64,000 nt of DNA, from assembly GCF_001665835.1 (NCBI RefSeq), contig NZ_LZSX01000035.1:117735-181734 (forward strand), written 5' to 3'. Source of the DNA: Mycobacterium colombiense. GTDB lineage: Bacteria; Actinomycetota; Actinomycetes; Mycobacteriales; Mycobacteriaceae. Both the position numbers and the translations under genes were made by a program. This document shows, in pieces, positions 33,576-41,356 of the stretch. Numbering within the stretch: the stretch's first letter is position 1; each line of letters starts with the position of its first letter. The notes beneath the pieces were generated by a model that was given only the letters and a program-made list of their open reading frames with translations, was not told the origin of the DNA and searched no databases.

Positions 33576-33659
33576 GTCGTGCCTCCTCGGCGCCGTAGCA
33601 GGGGACCCTCGCATGATTGCACACGCGGTGATGCCGAAGGGAGGGGTCGGGCGCACCGG

Positions 33660-34421
33660 TCAGCCGTCTCCGGCCGCGCCCGGAGCGGCGTTCCCGCCGC
33701 CGGACAGGGATTGGAGCGCCGTGATCAGATCCGCCTCGACCCGGTCTTTGTCGACGCCGCATCGGTGCAGCGGCCCGTCCCCGCCCTCCAGCTCCAGCAG
33801 CGCCAGCAACTGGTGCTCGGTGCCAACGTAGTTGTGGCCGAGGCGAAGTGCCTCGCGCACGCTCAGTTCGAGCGCCTTGCGCGCCGGCCCGCTGAACGGA
33901 ATGAGCTGCGGCGGTTCGGCATCCGCGCGCAGCCCGGAGATCGCGCCGGTCGCGGCGGCACGCAGCGCCTCGGTGTCGACCTTCTGCAGCTGCAGCAACA
34001 CCGTCGCCAGGGCGGCCGCATCGCCGAGCACACCGAGCAGCAGGTGATCGGGGGTGATCTCGTCGTTGCCCGCTTCGTGCGCGGCGTTCTGCGCCGCCAC
34101 CACCGCGCCCCGCGCCCGCGGGGTGAAGCGCGCGAACCCCTGTTCGAGATCGAGGGCGGCGGCCTCGGCGCGGGGGACGAAGCGCTTTTGGGCGGCCTGT
34201 TTGGTGACGCCCATGCTCTTGCCGATGTCGGTCCAGGAAGCACCGGAGCGGCGGGCCTGATCTACGAAGTGGCCGATCAAATGGTCGGCGATCTCGCCCA
34301 GGTGCTCGGCGGCCAGGACGGCGTCGGCCAGCTGGTCCAGCACGTCGGGTCGGGTGGACTTGATGGCGTCGATCAGCTCGTCGAGGCGGATCGGGTAGGC
34401 GATGCGGACGGGCTCGGACAT
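33660..34421 (-). CDS. clpC2: ClpC2, HTH plus Clp N-domain protein
   Basis: A 253-residue protein (Rv2667 orthologue) that lacks any ATPase module. The N-terminal part has an HTH-like stretch RSGASWTDIGKSMGVTKQAA near residue 60. The C-terminal two-thirds are paired Clp N repeats: FTPRARGAVVAAQNAAHEAG with ITPDHLLLGVLGD, and LIPFSGPARKALELSVREAL with LGHNYVGTEHQLLALLELEG. In mycobacteria ClpC2 mimics the ClpC1 N-domain and sequesters cyclomarin-type antibiotics. The HTH and the two inverted repeats upstream suggest it represses its own promoter. Confidence 0.92.
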   Translation of the reverse strand: MSEPVRIAYPIRLDELIDAIKSTRPDVLDQLADAVLAAEHLGEIADHLIGHFVDQARRSGASWTDIGKSMGVTKQAAQKRFVPRAEAAALDLEQGFARFTPRARGAVVAAQNAAHEAGNDEITPDHLLLGVLGDAAALATVLLQLQKVDTEALRAAATGAISGLRADAEPPQLIPFSGPARKALELSVREALRLGHNYVGTEHQLLALLELEGGDGPLHRCGVDKDRVEADLITALQSLSGGGNAAPGAAGDG

Positions 34422-34422
34422 G

Positions 34423-34470
34423 GCGTCAACGCTAGGTTGACGCGGGCGGTGTTGTCAACCGTGGGTTGAC
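34423..34470. promoter_or_regulatory. Tandem operators upstream of clpC2
   Basis: Two inverted repeats of the form GTCAAC-N5-GTTGAC occupy 34425-34441 and 34454-34470, with centres 29 bases apart. The first extends to eight-base arms (GCGTCAAC / GTTGACGC). They begin two bases upstream of the clpC2 ATG. Because ClpC2 carries an HTH, autoregulation is the simplest reading. Confidence 0.75.
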
Positions 34471-34544
34471 GCAGTCATTGAGGGGGGTGCAAAATTGCTG
34501 CACAAGATGCGGACTCGTCGCGCGTCTGGGAGTATTTCGAAGTT

Positions 34545-34871
34545 ATGAAGCTCGCTCTGACGATGGCAAGTGTCGCGGCCGTAGTTGGCTTGGCCGCGCC
34601 CGCGCACGCCGATGACACCGACGACGCGTTCCTCGCGTCGCTGAATTCGGCCGGCTTCACCTATAACGATCCGGGCCAAGTTATCCAGGCCGCCCACTAC
34701 GTGTGCTCCGCGGCCGGCGGCGGGACGGGGATGGCGGATATCGCGAAGGCGATGACATCGAAGGCGGCCGCACTGACCGAGGAGAAAGCGGAGAAGTTCA
34801 CCGCGATCGCGGCCAGCGCGTACTGCCCGGACGCCATCTCGTCGTCCACCCCGACGACCGCGAGTTCGTAA
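34545..34871 (+). CDS. DUF732 small secreted protein (copy 1)
   Basis: A 108-residue protein with a Sec signal peptide (MKLALTMASVAAVVGLAAPAHA, cleavage after about residue 22). The mature DUF732 domain contains DDAFLASLNSAGFTYNDPG, a Cys in HYVCSAAGGGTGMADIAKA and a second Cys in AIAASAYCPDAI, spaced for one disulfide. DUF732 proteins are abundant, mycobacterium-specific and of unknown function. It is the first of three tandem plus-strand copies. Confidence 0.85.
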   Translation: MKLALTMASVAAVVGLAAPAHADDTDDAFLASLNSAGFTYNDPGQVIQAAHYVCSAAGGGTGMADIAKAMTSKAAALTEEKAEKFTAIAASAYCPDAISSSTPTTASS

Positions 34872-34877
34872 CCGGCT

Positions 34878-34900
34878 GACCCGCCCGCGAGACGCGGGTC
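34878..34900. terminator. Possible hairpin terminator after DUF732 copy 1
   Basis: GACCCGC (34878-34884) pairs with GCGGGTC (34894-34900) around a nine-base loop, seven bases after the stop of the first DUF732 gene. No T-tract follows, so termination is only likely, not certain. Confidence 0.4.
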
Positions 34901-34996
34901 GGCGTCAGGTCTGGACCATCGTTCCGACCGGCGCGGCGTATCGGGCGAGGGCGGTGTAGGGGTTTTCGCCAACGGCTCTGCGACAATCGCTGCGTA

Positions 34997-35317
34997 ATGC
35001 GATTCCTACCGGTCTTTGCGAGCGTCGCCTTCGCGATCGGCCTGGCCGTGCCGGCCCGCGCCGACGGCGCCGACGACGCGTTCCTCGCGTCGCTGCAGGC
35101 GGCCGGCATCACCTTTTCTGACCCGGGCAAGGCCGTGGGCGCGGGCAGGTGGGTGTGCGACACGGTCGGCCAGGGCACGCCCATGGCCGACGTCGTCAAG
35201 ACGCTGCTGTCCAAGAACCCCGCATTGCACCAGGACAAGGCCAACCAGTTCGCGGCCATCGCCGCCAACACGTACTGCCCCAGCGCCATCACGACAAGCA
35301 CCCCGAACCCCTCGTAG
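34997..35317 (+). CDS. DUF732 small secreted protein (copy 2)
   Basis: A 106-residue protein with a signal peptide (MRFLPVFASVAFAIGLAVPARA) and a DUF732 domain: DDAFLASLQAAGITFSDPGK, Cys in GRWVCDTVGQGTPMADVVKT and Cys in AIAANTYCPSAI. It closely resembles copy 1 (shared GADDAFLASL / DTDDAFLASL). No Shine-Dalgarno sequence precedes the ATG. Instead GACAAT lies nine bases upstream, an arrangement expected for a leaderless transcript, and the same box recurs before copy 3. Confidence 0.85.
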   Translation: MRFLPVFASVAFAIGLAVPARADGADDAFLASLQAAGITFSDPGKAVGAGRWVCDTVGQGTPMADVVKTLLSKNPALHQDKANQFAAIAANTYCPSAITTSTPNPS

Positions 35318-35363
35318 CACTCGAGATGCCAATCACCAACACGTTTGCGACAATCACTGCGTT

Positions 35364-35708
35364 ATGCGATTTCTCCTGGGGTTGACCAGCCTCGCCGCCA
35401 TGCTCGTCCTGGCCGCGCCGGCGCACGCGGACATCGACAACGATCAGGACTTTCTCAAAGACCTCCGCGACGCCGGCATCACCTACCAGGACGGCGGCAA
35501 CGCGATCACCATCGGCAAGTCGGTGTGCGAACTGCTCGACGACGGCCAGTCCGACGCGAAGATCGTGACCGACCTGCGCAACCAGAATCCGGCCTTCCAG
35601 GGCGCCGCTGCGGCCAAGTTCACCTACCTCTCGGCCGCGCATTACTGCCCGAAGTACATCACCGGCGAGGACCGCGGTCCGAAGCCGGAAGGGGCCGTCG
35701 GCAACTGA
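35364..35708 (+). CDS. DUF732 small secreted protein (copy 3)
   Basis: A 114-residue protein with a signal peptide (MRFLLGLTSLAAMLVLAAPAHA) and a diverged DUF732 domain: DNDQDFLKDLRDAGITYQDG, GKSVCELLDDGQSDAKIVTD and LSAAHYCPKYITGEDRG. The two cysteines are kept, while the tail is longer and charged. Its first codons and upstream 18 bases are nearly identical to those of copy 2, indicating a duplication that included the promoter. It is followed 24 bases later by the CtaG-like gene. Confidence 0.85.
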   Translation: MRFLLGLTSLAAMLVLAAPAHADIDNDQDFLKDLRDAGITYQDGGNAITIGKSVCELLDDGQSDAKIVTDLRNQNPAFQGAAAAKFTYLSAAHYCPKYITGEDRGPKPEGAVGN

Positions 35709-35732
35709 GCCGATTGCGGCCGCAATAGGCTG

Positions 35733-36695
35733 GTGGCCGTGCGCGTCGATCCCGGACCGCTGACATGGGACGCGGCCGTTCAGACCTGGCATGTCGACCT
35801 TGTCTCCGCGGCCGTCGTCGCGGTGCTCGCCACGGGATACGCATGGTGCTACCGGCGCACCGGTGACGCCGAACGTCCGGTCCGCGCCGCGAATGCCGCG
35901 TGCTTCGGCGCGGGCCTACTGGTGTGGCTGCTGGCCACGATCAGCGCGCTCGGTGCCTACGCCTACGTTCTGTTCTGGGTGCGCGCGCTGCAGGTGTTGC
36001 TGCTGCTTTACGTAGTGCCGTTTCTCATCGCGCAGGCCAAGCCGGTCACCGTCTTTCGCGACGCCGTCGGGCCGGCGGGCCGCGACCGCATCGATCGGTT
36101 GTTGGCGACCCGGTTCGCGCGCGTGCTCGTGCATCCCGCGACCACGTCGGTGGCGATGCTCGCCACGCCGTGGCTGCTGTACCTGACGCCGTGGTACACC
36201 GCGGCCCTGCGGACCGAGTGGGTTGGTGAGCCGACGCGAATCCTGTTGGTGGTCTTCGGCTTCTGCTACTTCTATGCCCGGCTGCAGGAAGACCCCGTAC
36301 CACACAGGTACCCGCAGTCGATCTCGCTGCTGATCACCGTCGCCGAGGCGCTGGGCGACGGTGTCCTGGGATTGGTCATCTGGCAGGGCTCGTTGATCGG
36401 CGCGGCGTATTACGCGGGGCTGCAACGGTCTTGGGGCCCCGACCCCCGGCTCGACCAGACGATCGGTGCCGGCGTCTTGTGGATCCTCGGGGATCTGGTC
36501 GGGTGGCCTTTCGTGCTTCTGTTGATGCGCGCCATGTCTCGCGACGAGAAGGTCCACGCCGTCGCGGTCGATGCCGAATTGGACGAGGCCGAGGCGCGAA
36601 GCGCCGAGAGCGGCAGCGCCGAGAGTGAAACCCCTGCGCCGTCGGGGCTTTGGTGGGAGAACGACCCGCAGCTGCGGGAGCGGTTCCGCCGCTGA
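35733..36695 (+). CDS. CtaG/Caa3-type cytochrome c oxidase assembly-like membrane protein
   Basis: A 320-residue membrane protein starting at GTG 35733. Hydrophobic segments include VDLVSAAVVAVLATGYAWCY, CFGAGLLVWLLATISALGAY, ALQVLLLLYVVPFLIAQAKP, SVAMLATPWLLYLTPWYTAA and ILLVVFGFCYFYARLQEDPV. The P-F-L-I-A-Q-A-K-P and TPWLLYLTPWYTAAL stretches fit the CtaG_Caa3 family, which helps assemble heme-copper oxidases in some bacteria. The C-terminal tail is Glu/Ser-rich. No oxidase genes are nearby, so the role here is uncertain. Confidence 0.75.
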   Translation: MAVRVDPGPLTWDAAVQTWHVDLVSAAVVAVLATGYAWCYRRTGDAERPVRAANAACFGAGLLVWLLATISALGAYAYVLFWVRALQVLLLLYVVPFLIAQAKPVTVFRDAVGPAGRDRIDRLLATRFARVLVHPATTSVAMLATPWLLYLTPWYTAALRTEWVGEPTRILLVVFGFCYFYARLQEDPVPHRYPQSISLLITVAEALGDGVLGLVIWQGSLIGAAYYAGLQRSWGPDPRLDQTIGAGVLWILGDLVGWPFVLLLMRAMSRDEKVHAVAVDAELDEAEARSAESGSAESETPAPSGLWWENDPQLRERFRR

Positions 36696-36707
36696 GGTGC
36701 GGCTGCC

Positions 36708-37628
36708 TCAGGCCGCGCGTGCCGTCCACGTGAAGCTTTGCATCTCCGGGATCCGTGGCGCGAGCGCCGCGGCGACGCTGCGACCGATCTGGTCGGAGGC
36801 CGCCAGCGACGTGTCGGCGTTCAGAAACCCTTCCACCTCGACGCGCAGGGTCCGCCCGGTCCACCTGGCCCGGGCGTGCGCATGCGTCACACCGGGAACC
36901 GAGGCGGCGACGGCCTCGGCGGTGGTGATGATGTCGGGGTCGACGCCGTCGAGCAGGCGGTGCGCGATATCGGTGGTCACCTCCCAACCGACGTGGCAGA
37001 TGAACCCGGTGACCACGATCCCGGCGACCGCGTCGGCCCAGCCCCAGCCCAGTGCCACGCCGATCAACCCGAGCACCGCACCGCCCGACGACAACGCGTC
37101 CAGCCACGAATGCTTGGCGTCGGCCACCATGGTGGCCGACCGAATTCGCCTGCCCACCACCAGTTTGTAGCGGGCCACCAGCTGATTGCCCACCACGCCG
37201 ACGACGGCCGCGCCGATGCCCCAGCCCACGTAACCGGTGCCGCCATGACGCAGCAGCTTGGTGACGCTTTCGAAACCCGCGACGACGGCGCTGCCCCAGA
37301 TCACCAGCGCCACCCCGATCCCGGCGAGGTCCTCGGCGCGTTCGTAACCGTAGGGATACCGCTCGGTGGGCAGCTTGCGTGAGGCGCGGAAGCCGATGAA
37401 CACCAGCGCGCTGGTGGAGACGTCCGACAGGTTGTGCAGCGCGTCGCCCAGCAGCGCCACCGAGCCGGACAGCAGCGCGATGACCAACTCGACCAGGCCG
37501 GTCAGCGCCAGTCCGACGGCGCTGACGGCAACCGCGCGATTGGCCTGCCGGCGCTCGCCGGCATCGTCCGCCGCGTTGTCGAGGGGAAAGCTTGCCGCCG
37601 GGTCGCGCACTCCCTTGATCACATGCAT
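36708..37628 (-). CDS. Cation diffusion facilitator family transporter
   Basis: A 306-residue CDF exporter for divalent metal cations. Six helices are predicted; the metal sites are in ALLGDALHNLSDVSTSALVF (HxxxD, TM2) and VADAKHSWLDALSSGGAVLG (HxxxD, TM5). The family motif RYPYGYERAEDLAGIGVALV and the C-terminal cytoplasmic domain (HRLLDGVDPDIITTAEAVAA, VTHAHARARWTGRTLRVEVE) are present. The metal (Zn, Fe, Mn or Co) is not evident. It is convergent with the CtaG-like gene. Confidence 0.9.
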   Translation of the reverse strand: MHVIKGVRDPAASFPLDNAADDAGERRQANRAVAVSAVGLALTGLVELVIALLSGSVALLGDALHNLSDVSTSALVFIGFRASRKLPTERYPYGYERAEDLAGIGVALVIWGSAVVAGFESVTKLLRHGGTGYVGWGIGAAVVGVVGNQLVARYKLVVGRRIRSATMVADAKHSWLDALSSGGAVLGLIGVALGWGWADAVAGIVVTGFICHVGWEVTTDIAHRLLDGVDPDIITTAEAVAASVPGVTHAHARARWTGRTLRVEVEGFLNADTSLAASDQIGRSVAAALAPRIPEMQSFTWTARAA

Positions 37629-37668
37629 ACCGCCAGCATGCCCTACCCAGCGGCGGCTCCCAAGTCCT

Positions 37669-37923
37669 TTACGTACCCCTGCGTTCGTACACCGTCACCC
37701 GGTCGCGTCGGCCCCACCACAGCACCGGTTGACGGGAATCGACTTCGGCCCACTGTGTTTCGAGGATCTGATGCATCCGGTCATCACCCGTGCCGCCGCT
37801 TCGGCCATCACCGACGTAGATGAGACGATTCCCGTTGTAGGCCAGCAGTATTCGCGCGCCGACGTCCTGGTCGTGTGGCGGCCAGGACAGGAACAGTGTG
37901 CGGTCGGGGTGCAGGGCCGCCGC
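37669..37923 (-). pseudogene. Out-of-frame C-terminal coding fragment, methyltransferase-like tail
   Basis: From about 37923 down to the TAA at 37669 one frame shows strong mycobacterial codon bias: LHPDRTLFLSWPPHDQDVGA, ARILLAYNGNRLIYVGDGRS, TGDDRMHQILETQWAEVDSR and RDRVTVYERRG. The pattern 'LFLSWPP...LIYVGDG...TGDD.....L...W' recalls the C-terminal part of a conserved hypothetical, methyltransferase-like protein family. No credible start codon lies at its 5' edge, and the coding signal upstream continues in a different frame. It is therefore probably a remnant or the distal part of a frameshifted gene. Confidence 0.5.
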
Positions 37924-38135
37924 TACTTGGCCTGCTCCGGGTTGGACGGGCCATCGCGCCAGGGGCGGGGGCTCTTGGGCAGGATCATGAATGCCACGGG
38001 TAGGCGTACGAGTGCGTCGCGCGCGGCGACCTCGAGGAACACGATCTCCATTTCCAGGCGGTTCAACGGCCGCGTTTCCATCATGAAACGCGTCCGCAGA
38101 TAGCGGGGCGTCCTGAGCCACTCGACCAAATTCAT
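37923..38135 (-). CDS. Small hypothetical protein
   Basis: A 70-residue protein, MNLVEWLRTPRYLRTRFMME and then TRPLNRLEMEIVFLEVAARD, with good third-position GC bias throughout. I do not recognise a family. It ends at TAG 37923-37925, precisely where the coding signal switches to another frame (the fragment at 37669-37923). It may therefore be either an intact small gene or the N-terminal half of a frameshifted longer one. Confidence 0.55.
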   Translation of the reverse strand: MNLVEWLRTPRYLRTRFMMETRPLNRLEMEIVFLEVAARDALVRLPVAFMILPKSPRPWRDGPSNPEQAK

Positions 38136-38224
38136 GCCCGCGACTCTACCCCTTTAGCGGAAATACTTGGTCTGCACAATATTTCACGGCAACCTCTGCC
38201 GGTTGGGACGCAAATTCGAGAACG

Positions 38225-39688
38225 TCAGCTCATGCCGATGCGAATGTTTTTCACCTGCAGAAACTCGTACAGGCCTTCGATGCCCCCGGTGCGGCCGAAC
38301 CCGCTCTGCTTGTAGCCGCCGTAGGGCCCCTGGGGCTCGATGTCGCTGTGCCTGTTCACCCACACCGAGCCCGCCTGCAGCTGACGCGCAACCCGGTGTG
38401 CACGTTCCAGGTTGGACGTCGCCACGAAGGCATTGAGACCGTAACGGGAATCGTTGGCGATCCGGACCGCCTCCGCCTCGTCGCCGAACGGCATCACCGA
38501 AGCCACCGGCCCGAAGGTCTCGGTCTGCGCCAGTGAGGAACGGTTGTCGACGTTGGTGAAGATCGTCGGCTCGATGAAATAGCCCGACGCCAACTCGCCA
38601 CCCAGTCGTCGTCCGCCGGTGACCAGATCACCGGCGGATTCGCTGACCGCCCGGTCGATGACCCCGAGGATGCGTTGAGCGGCGGCTTCGGTGATGACGG
38701 GACCGAGCATCACGTCGGGTTGCAACGGATCACCGATCTTGGCGGCCTGCACGGTCGCCACCAGTTTCTCCACGAAGCGGTCGTACACGGATGCCTCGAC
38801 GAGGATCCGTGAGGCGCAGGCACAACTTTGGCCCGCCTGGGTGATCGGCCCCTGGTGGGCCGCGATGACGGCGGCCATGTCGAGGTCGGCGTCGGCGAAC
38901 ACGAGATAGGCGGATTTGCCGCCCAATTCGGCCGTCACGGGGGTGAGGTTGTGCGATGCCGCTTGCAGCACCTGCTGGGCGGTCGCCTGGCCGCCGGTGA
39001 AGTGGATCTTGCCGACCCGGGGATGACGCACCAGCGCGTCACCGCCTTCCGGACCGGCCGGCAACACGTTCACCAGTCCCGGCGGCAGGCCCGCTTCGAT
39101 GCACAGTTCGCCAAAGCGCAAGGGCGCCAACGACGCAAGCTCGGAGGGTTTGAGGATCACCGCGTTGCCCGCTGCCAGCGCGGGAGCCACTGCAGCGCCG
39201 GCGACCACCAGCGGTCCGTTCCACGGCGCGATGACGCCGACGACGCCGTAGGGCTCGCGTTCGACGAGATTGACGTCGAACGCGCCGGCGACGGGAGTGC
39301 TTGCCCCGTGCGTCTTGTCGACATAACCCGCGTAGTAACGCAGGAATCGTTCGGTCAGCACGGAGTTACCGGCCACCGAGACCGGGACGCCGTAGTCGTG
39401 CACGTTGAGCTCGGTCAGCTCCGCGAAATGGTCGCGCACCACATCGGCCAACGCGAACAGCAGGTCGCGGCGGTGATCGACGGGATAGGACATCCATTCC
39501 CGGTGCGCCTCCCAGGCGCTGCCGACTGCCCTGTCGATCTCGCTCTCGCCGGCCATGGGGATGGTCGCGTTGGGCCGGCCGGTGCCGGGGTAGACGTGCG
39601 CATAGGTGCCGCCCGATGCCGTGGTGATGCGTTCTCCGCCAATGAGTAACGCGCCCGAGCGCGGTGGTGAGGGCGCGGTTGCCGTCAT
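38225..39688 (-). CDS. NAD(P)-dependent aldehyde dehydrogenase
   Basis: A 487-residue aldehyde dehydrogenase. Catalytic elements are visible: Asn in VIAPWNGPLVVAGAAVAPAL (N157), Glu in TAELGGKSAYLVF (E254), Cys in QAGQSCACASRILVEASVYD (C289), and the late ETFGPVASVMPF motif. The C-terminal GGYKQSGFGRTGGIEGLYEF is typical. It starts a minus-strand run, being the distal gene of module A (order of transcription: SDR, SDR, CMD-like, ALDH), and probably oxidises an aldehyde made by the neighbouring dehydrogenases. The substrate is unknown. Confidence 0.92.
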   Translation of the reverse strand: MTATAPSPPRSGALLIGGERITTASGGTYAHVYPGTGRPNATIPMAGESEIDRAVGSAWEAHREWMSYPVDHRRDLLFALADVVRDHFAELTELNVHDYGVPVSVAGNSVLTERFLRYYAGYVDKTHGASTPVAGAFDVNLVEREPYGVVGVIAPWNGPLVVAGAAVAPALAAGNAVILKPSELASLAPLRFGELCIEAGLPPGLVNVLPAGPEGGDALVRHPRVGKIHFTGGQATAQQVLQAASHNLTPVTAELGGKSAYLVFADADLDMAAVIAAHQGPITQAGQSCACASRILVEASVYDRFVEKLVATVQAAKIGDPLQPDVMLGPVITEAAAQRILGVIDRAVSESAGDLVTGGRRLGGELASGYFIEPTIFTNVDNRSSLAQTETFGPVASVMPFGDEAEAVRIANDSRYGLNAFVATSNLERAHRVARQLQAGSVWVNRHSDIEPQGPYGGYKQSGFGRTGGIEGLYEFLQVKNIRIGMS

Positions 39689-39713
39689 GGGAGAGTTTTC
39701 CTCCGTTGTGGTG

Positions 39714-40544
39714 TCAGCCGACGGACGTGTGCTCGGCCTGGTTCTCGGCCCTCATCCGCTGCTTCTGTTCCGCGATCACCTGGTTGAGGTATTCGGCCTT
39801 GGCGCAGCCGTAGTACGCCGCGAACTGCAGCGCGAGTTCGTCCATCTCCTCGAAGGAGACGTCGCCACTCTTCAGCGCCGCGTACACGTGGGACATGATC
39901 GGGATTTCGGCGTCCTGGAAGGCGACGCAGGCGACGGTGATCAGCCGGCGTTCCTTCATCCCCAACCCGGGGCGCAGCCACATCTCGCCGAAGACGAAGT
40001 TCAGAATGCCCGCCCCCGAATACGGGTTGTCACGCATCGGCGCGAACGGCAGGCAGTTGATCTCCTTGAACGATTCCTCGCCGCCTCGCAGCCGCTGCTC
40101 GGGATCGCTGGCGGTGACCAGCGGCAGCAACGGTTCCGGGGGAGGGGGTGCCTCGCCGCGCGCCTCGGCGATCTTGGCCCACTGCATGTCCACCGCGATG
40201 TTGAATCGGGACGCCTTCGGCCAGCCCGCGTAGACTGCGAAATGCAGCACGGTTTCCCGCATTTCGGTGATGGTGAGGTCACCGCTGTTGAGCGCGGCGT
40301 AGACGTGTTGCTCCAGGGGGGCCTGCGCATCGGCGGCCGCGACACAGGCCAGGGTCACGAACCGTCGATCGCGGCGGCTGAGGCCCGGCCGTGACCACAC
40401 CTCGCCGAACACGAAGTCGATCAGCCCGTCCCGGTACGGGCTGTCGCCATCGGGCGGGTCGATCGTCATCACCTCGGCGAAGGTGCGCACCCCACGTTCA
40501 TGTCGCGCACCGTCGCGGATGGCAGCCTTATCGGATTGTGACAC
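39714..40544 (-). CDS. Double-domain carboxymuconolactone decarboxylase family protein
   Basis: A 276-residue protein with two tandem CMD domains. The first has RDRRFVTLACVAAADAQAPL and EQHVYAALNSGDLTITEMRE; the second has KERRLITVACVAFQDAEIPI and SHVYAALKSGDVSFEEMDEL. Each keeps one Cys and one His in the C-x10-H spacing; the AhpD CxxC pair is absent, so peroxidase activity is unlikely. The family includes gamma-carboxymuconolactone decarboxylases and lactone hydrolases of aromatic catabolism. Its ATG lies inside the 3' end of the SDR gene (17-base overlap), which indicates co-expression. Confidence 0.87.
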   Translation of the reverse strand: MSQSDKAAIRDGARHERGVRTFAEVMTIDPPDGDSPYRDGLIDFVFGEVWSRPGLSRRDRRFVTLACVAAADAQAPLEQHVYAALNSGDLTITEMRETVLHFAVYAGWPKASRFNIAVDMQWAKIAEARGEAPPPPEPLLPLVTASDPEQRLRGGEESFKEINCLPFAPMRDNPYSGAGILNFVFGEMWLRPGLGMKERRLITVACVAFQDAEIPIMSHVYAALKSGDVSFEEMDELALQFAAYYGCAKAEYLNQVIAEQKQRMRAENQAEHTSVG

Positions 40545-41349
40545 CGGCGTCGACTTTCAGTTCGAGTCCTGTGACGTAACGGGATTCATCGGACATCAGG
40601 TAGAGCACCGCGTTGCTCACGTCGGACGCTTCGATCAGCGGTGCGGGCAGGGCGTTGAGAAAGATGGGCACCAGGTCGGGCCGCTGCTCGGCGATCAACG
40701 TGTGCATGCTCGGCGGCGCCATTCCGGTGGCCACCCCGGTGGGATGCACGGTGTTGACGCGAATGCTCTGTGCGGCAAGCTCATTGGCCAGCGCCAGGGT
40801 CATTCCCACGATGCCGTGCTTGGACGCCGTGTACGGCACGTGCAGCGGGGTGCCCTTGATGCCGGCCGACGAGCTGATGTTGACCAGGCTCCCGCCTCCC
40901 TGGGCGACCAGGTGGGGGAGTGCGGCCGCGCAGGTGTTCCAGGCGCCGATGAGGTTGACGTCGAGGACCAACCGCCACTGCTCGGCGCTGGTGGTGTCCC
41001 AGGTACCGACCGTGAGCACGCCGGCGTTGGCGACGGCGCCGTCGAGTCCGCCGAGTTCGCCGACGGCCGCGTCGACCGCCGACTTCATGGCGGCCTCGTC
41101 GCGCACGTCGACGACTTGGGTGATCGCCCGGCGGCCGTGCTTCTCGACCAGTTGCGCGGTCTCGTTCAGGTCATCCTCGGTGGCCAGCGGATATTCCAAA
41201 CCCTCTGGCGTGGAACAGATGTCCACCAGGATGCAGTCGGCGCCCTCTTCGGCCAGCCGCACCGCGTGCGAGCGTCCCATGCCGCGCGCGGCCCCGGTGA
41301 TCAAGATCCGCTTGCCCGCGACCCGGCCCGTTGCGTTGTTCGTTGTCAT
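40528..41349 (-). CDS. Mycofactocin-coupled SDR family oxidoreductase (A)
   Basis: A 273-residue short-chain dehydrogenase. The NAD-binding motif RILITGAARGMGRSHAVRLA continues into EEGADCILVDICSTPEGLEY. An insertion between strand 2 and helix C (YPLATEDDLNETAQLVEKHG) is the hallmark of the mycofactocin-associated (carveol dehydrogenase-type) SDRs, whose NAD is not exchangeable and which need mycofactocin as electron carrier. The catalytic motif is YTASKHG with upstream SSS. The mycofactocin biosynthesis genes are not in this window. Confidence 0.9.
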   Translation of the reverse strand: MTTNNATGRVAGKRILITGAARGMGRSHAVRLAEEGADCILVDICSTPEGLEYPLATEDDLNETAQLVEKHGRRAITQVVDVRDEAAMKSAVDAAVGELGGLDGAVANAGVLTVGTWDTTSAEQWRLVLDVNLIGAWNTCAAALPHLVAQGGGSLVNISSSAGIKGTPLHVPYTASKHGIVGMTLALANELAAQSIRVNTVHPTGVATGMAPPSMHTLIAEQRPDLVPIFLNALPAPLIEASDVSNAVLYLMSDESRYVTGLELKVDAGVTIR

Positions 41350-41356
41350 CCGCGTA

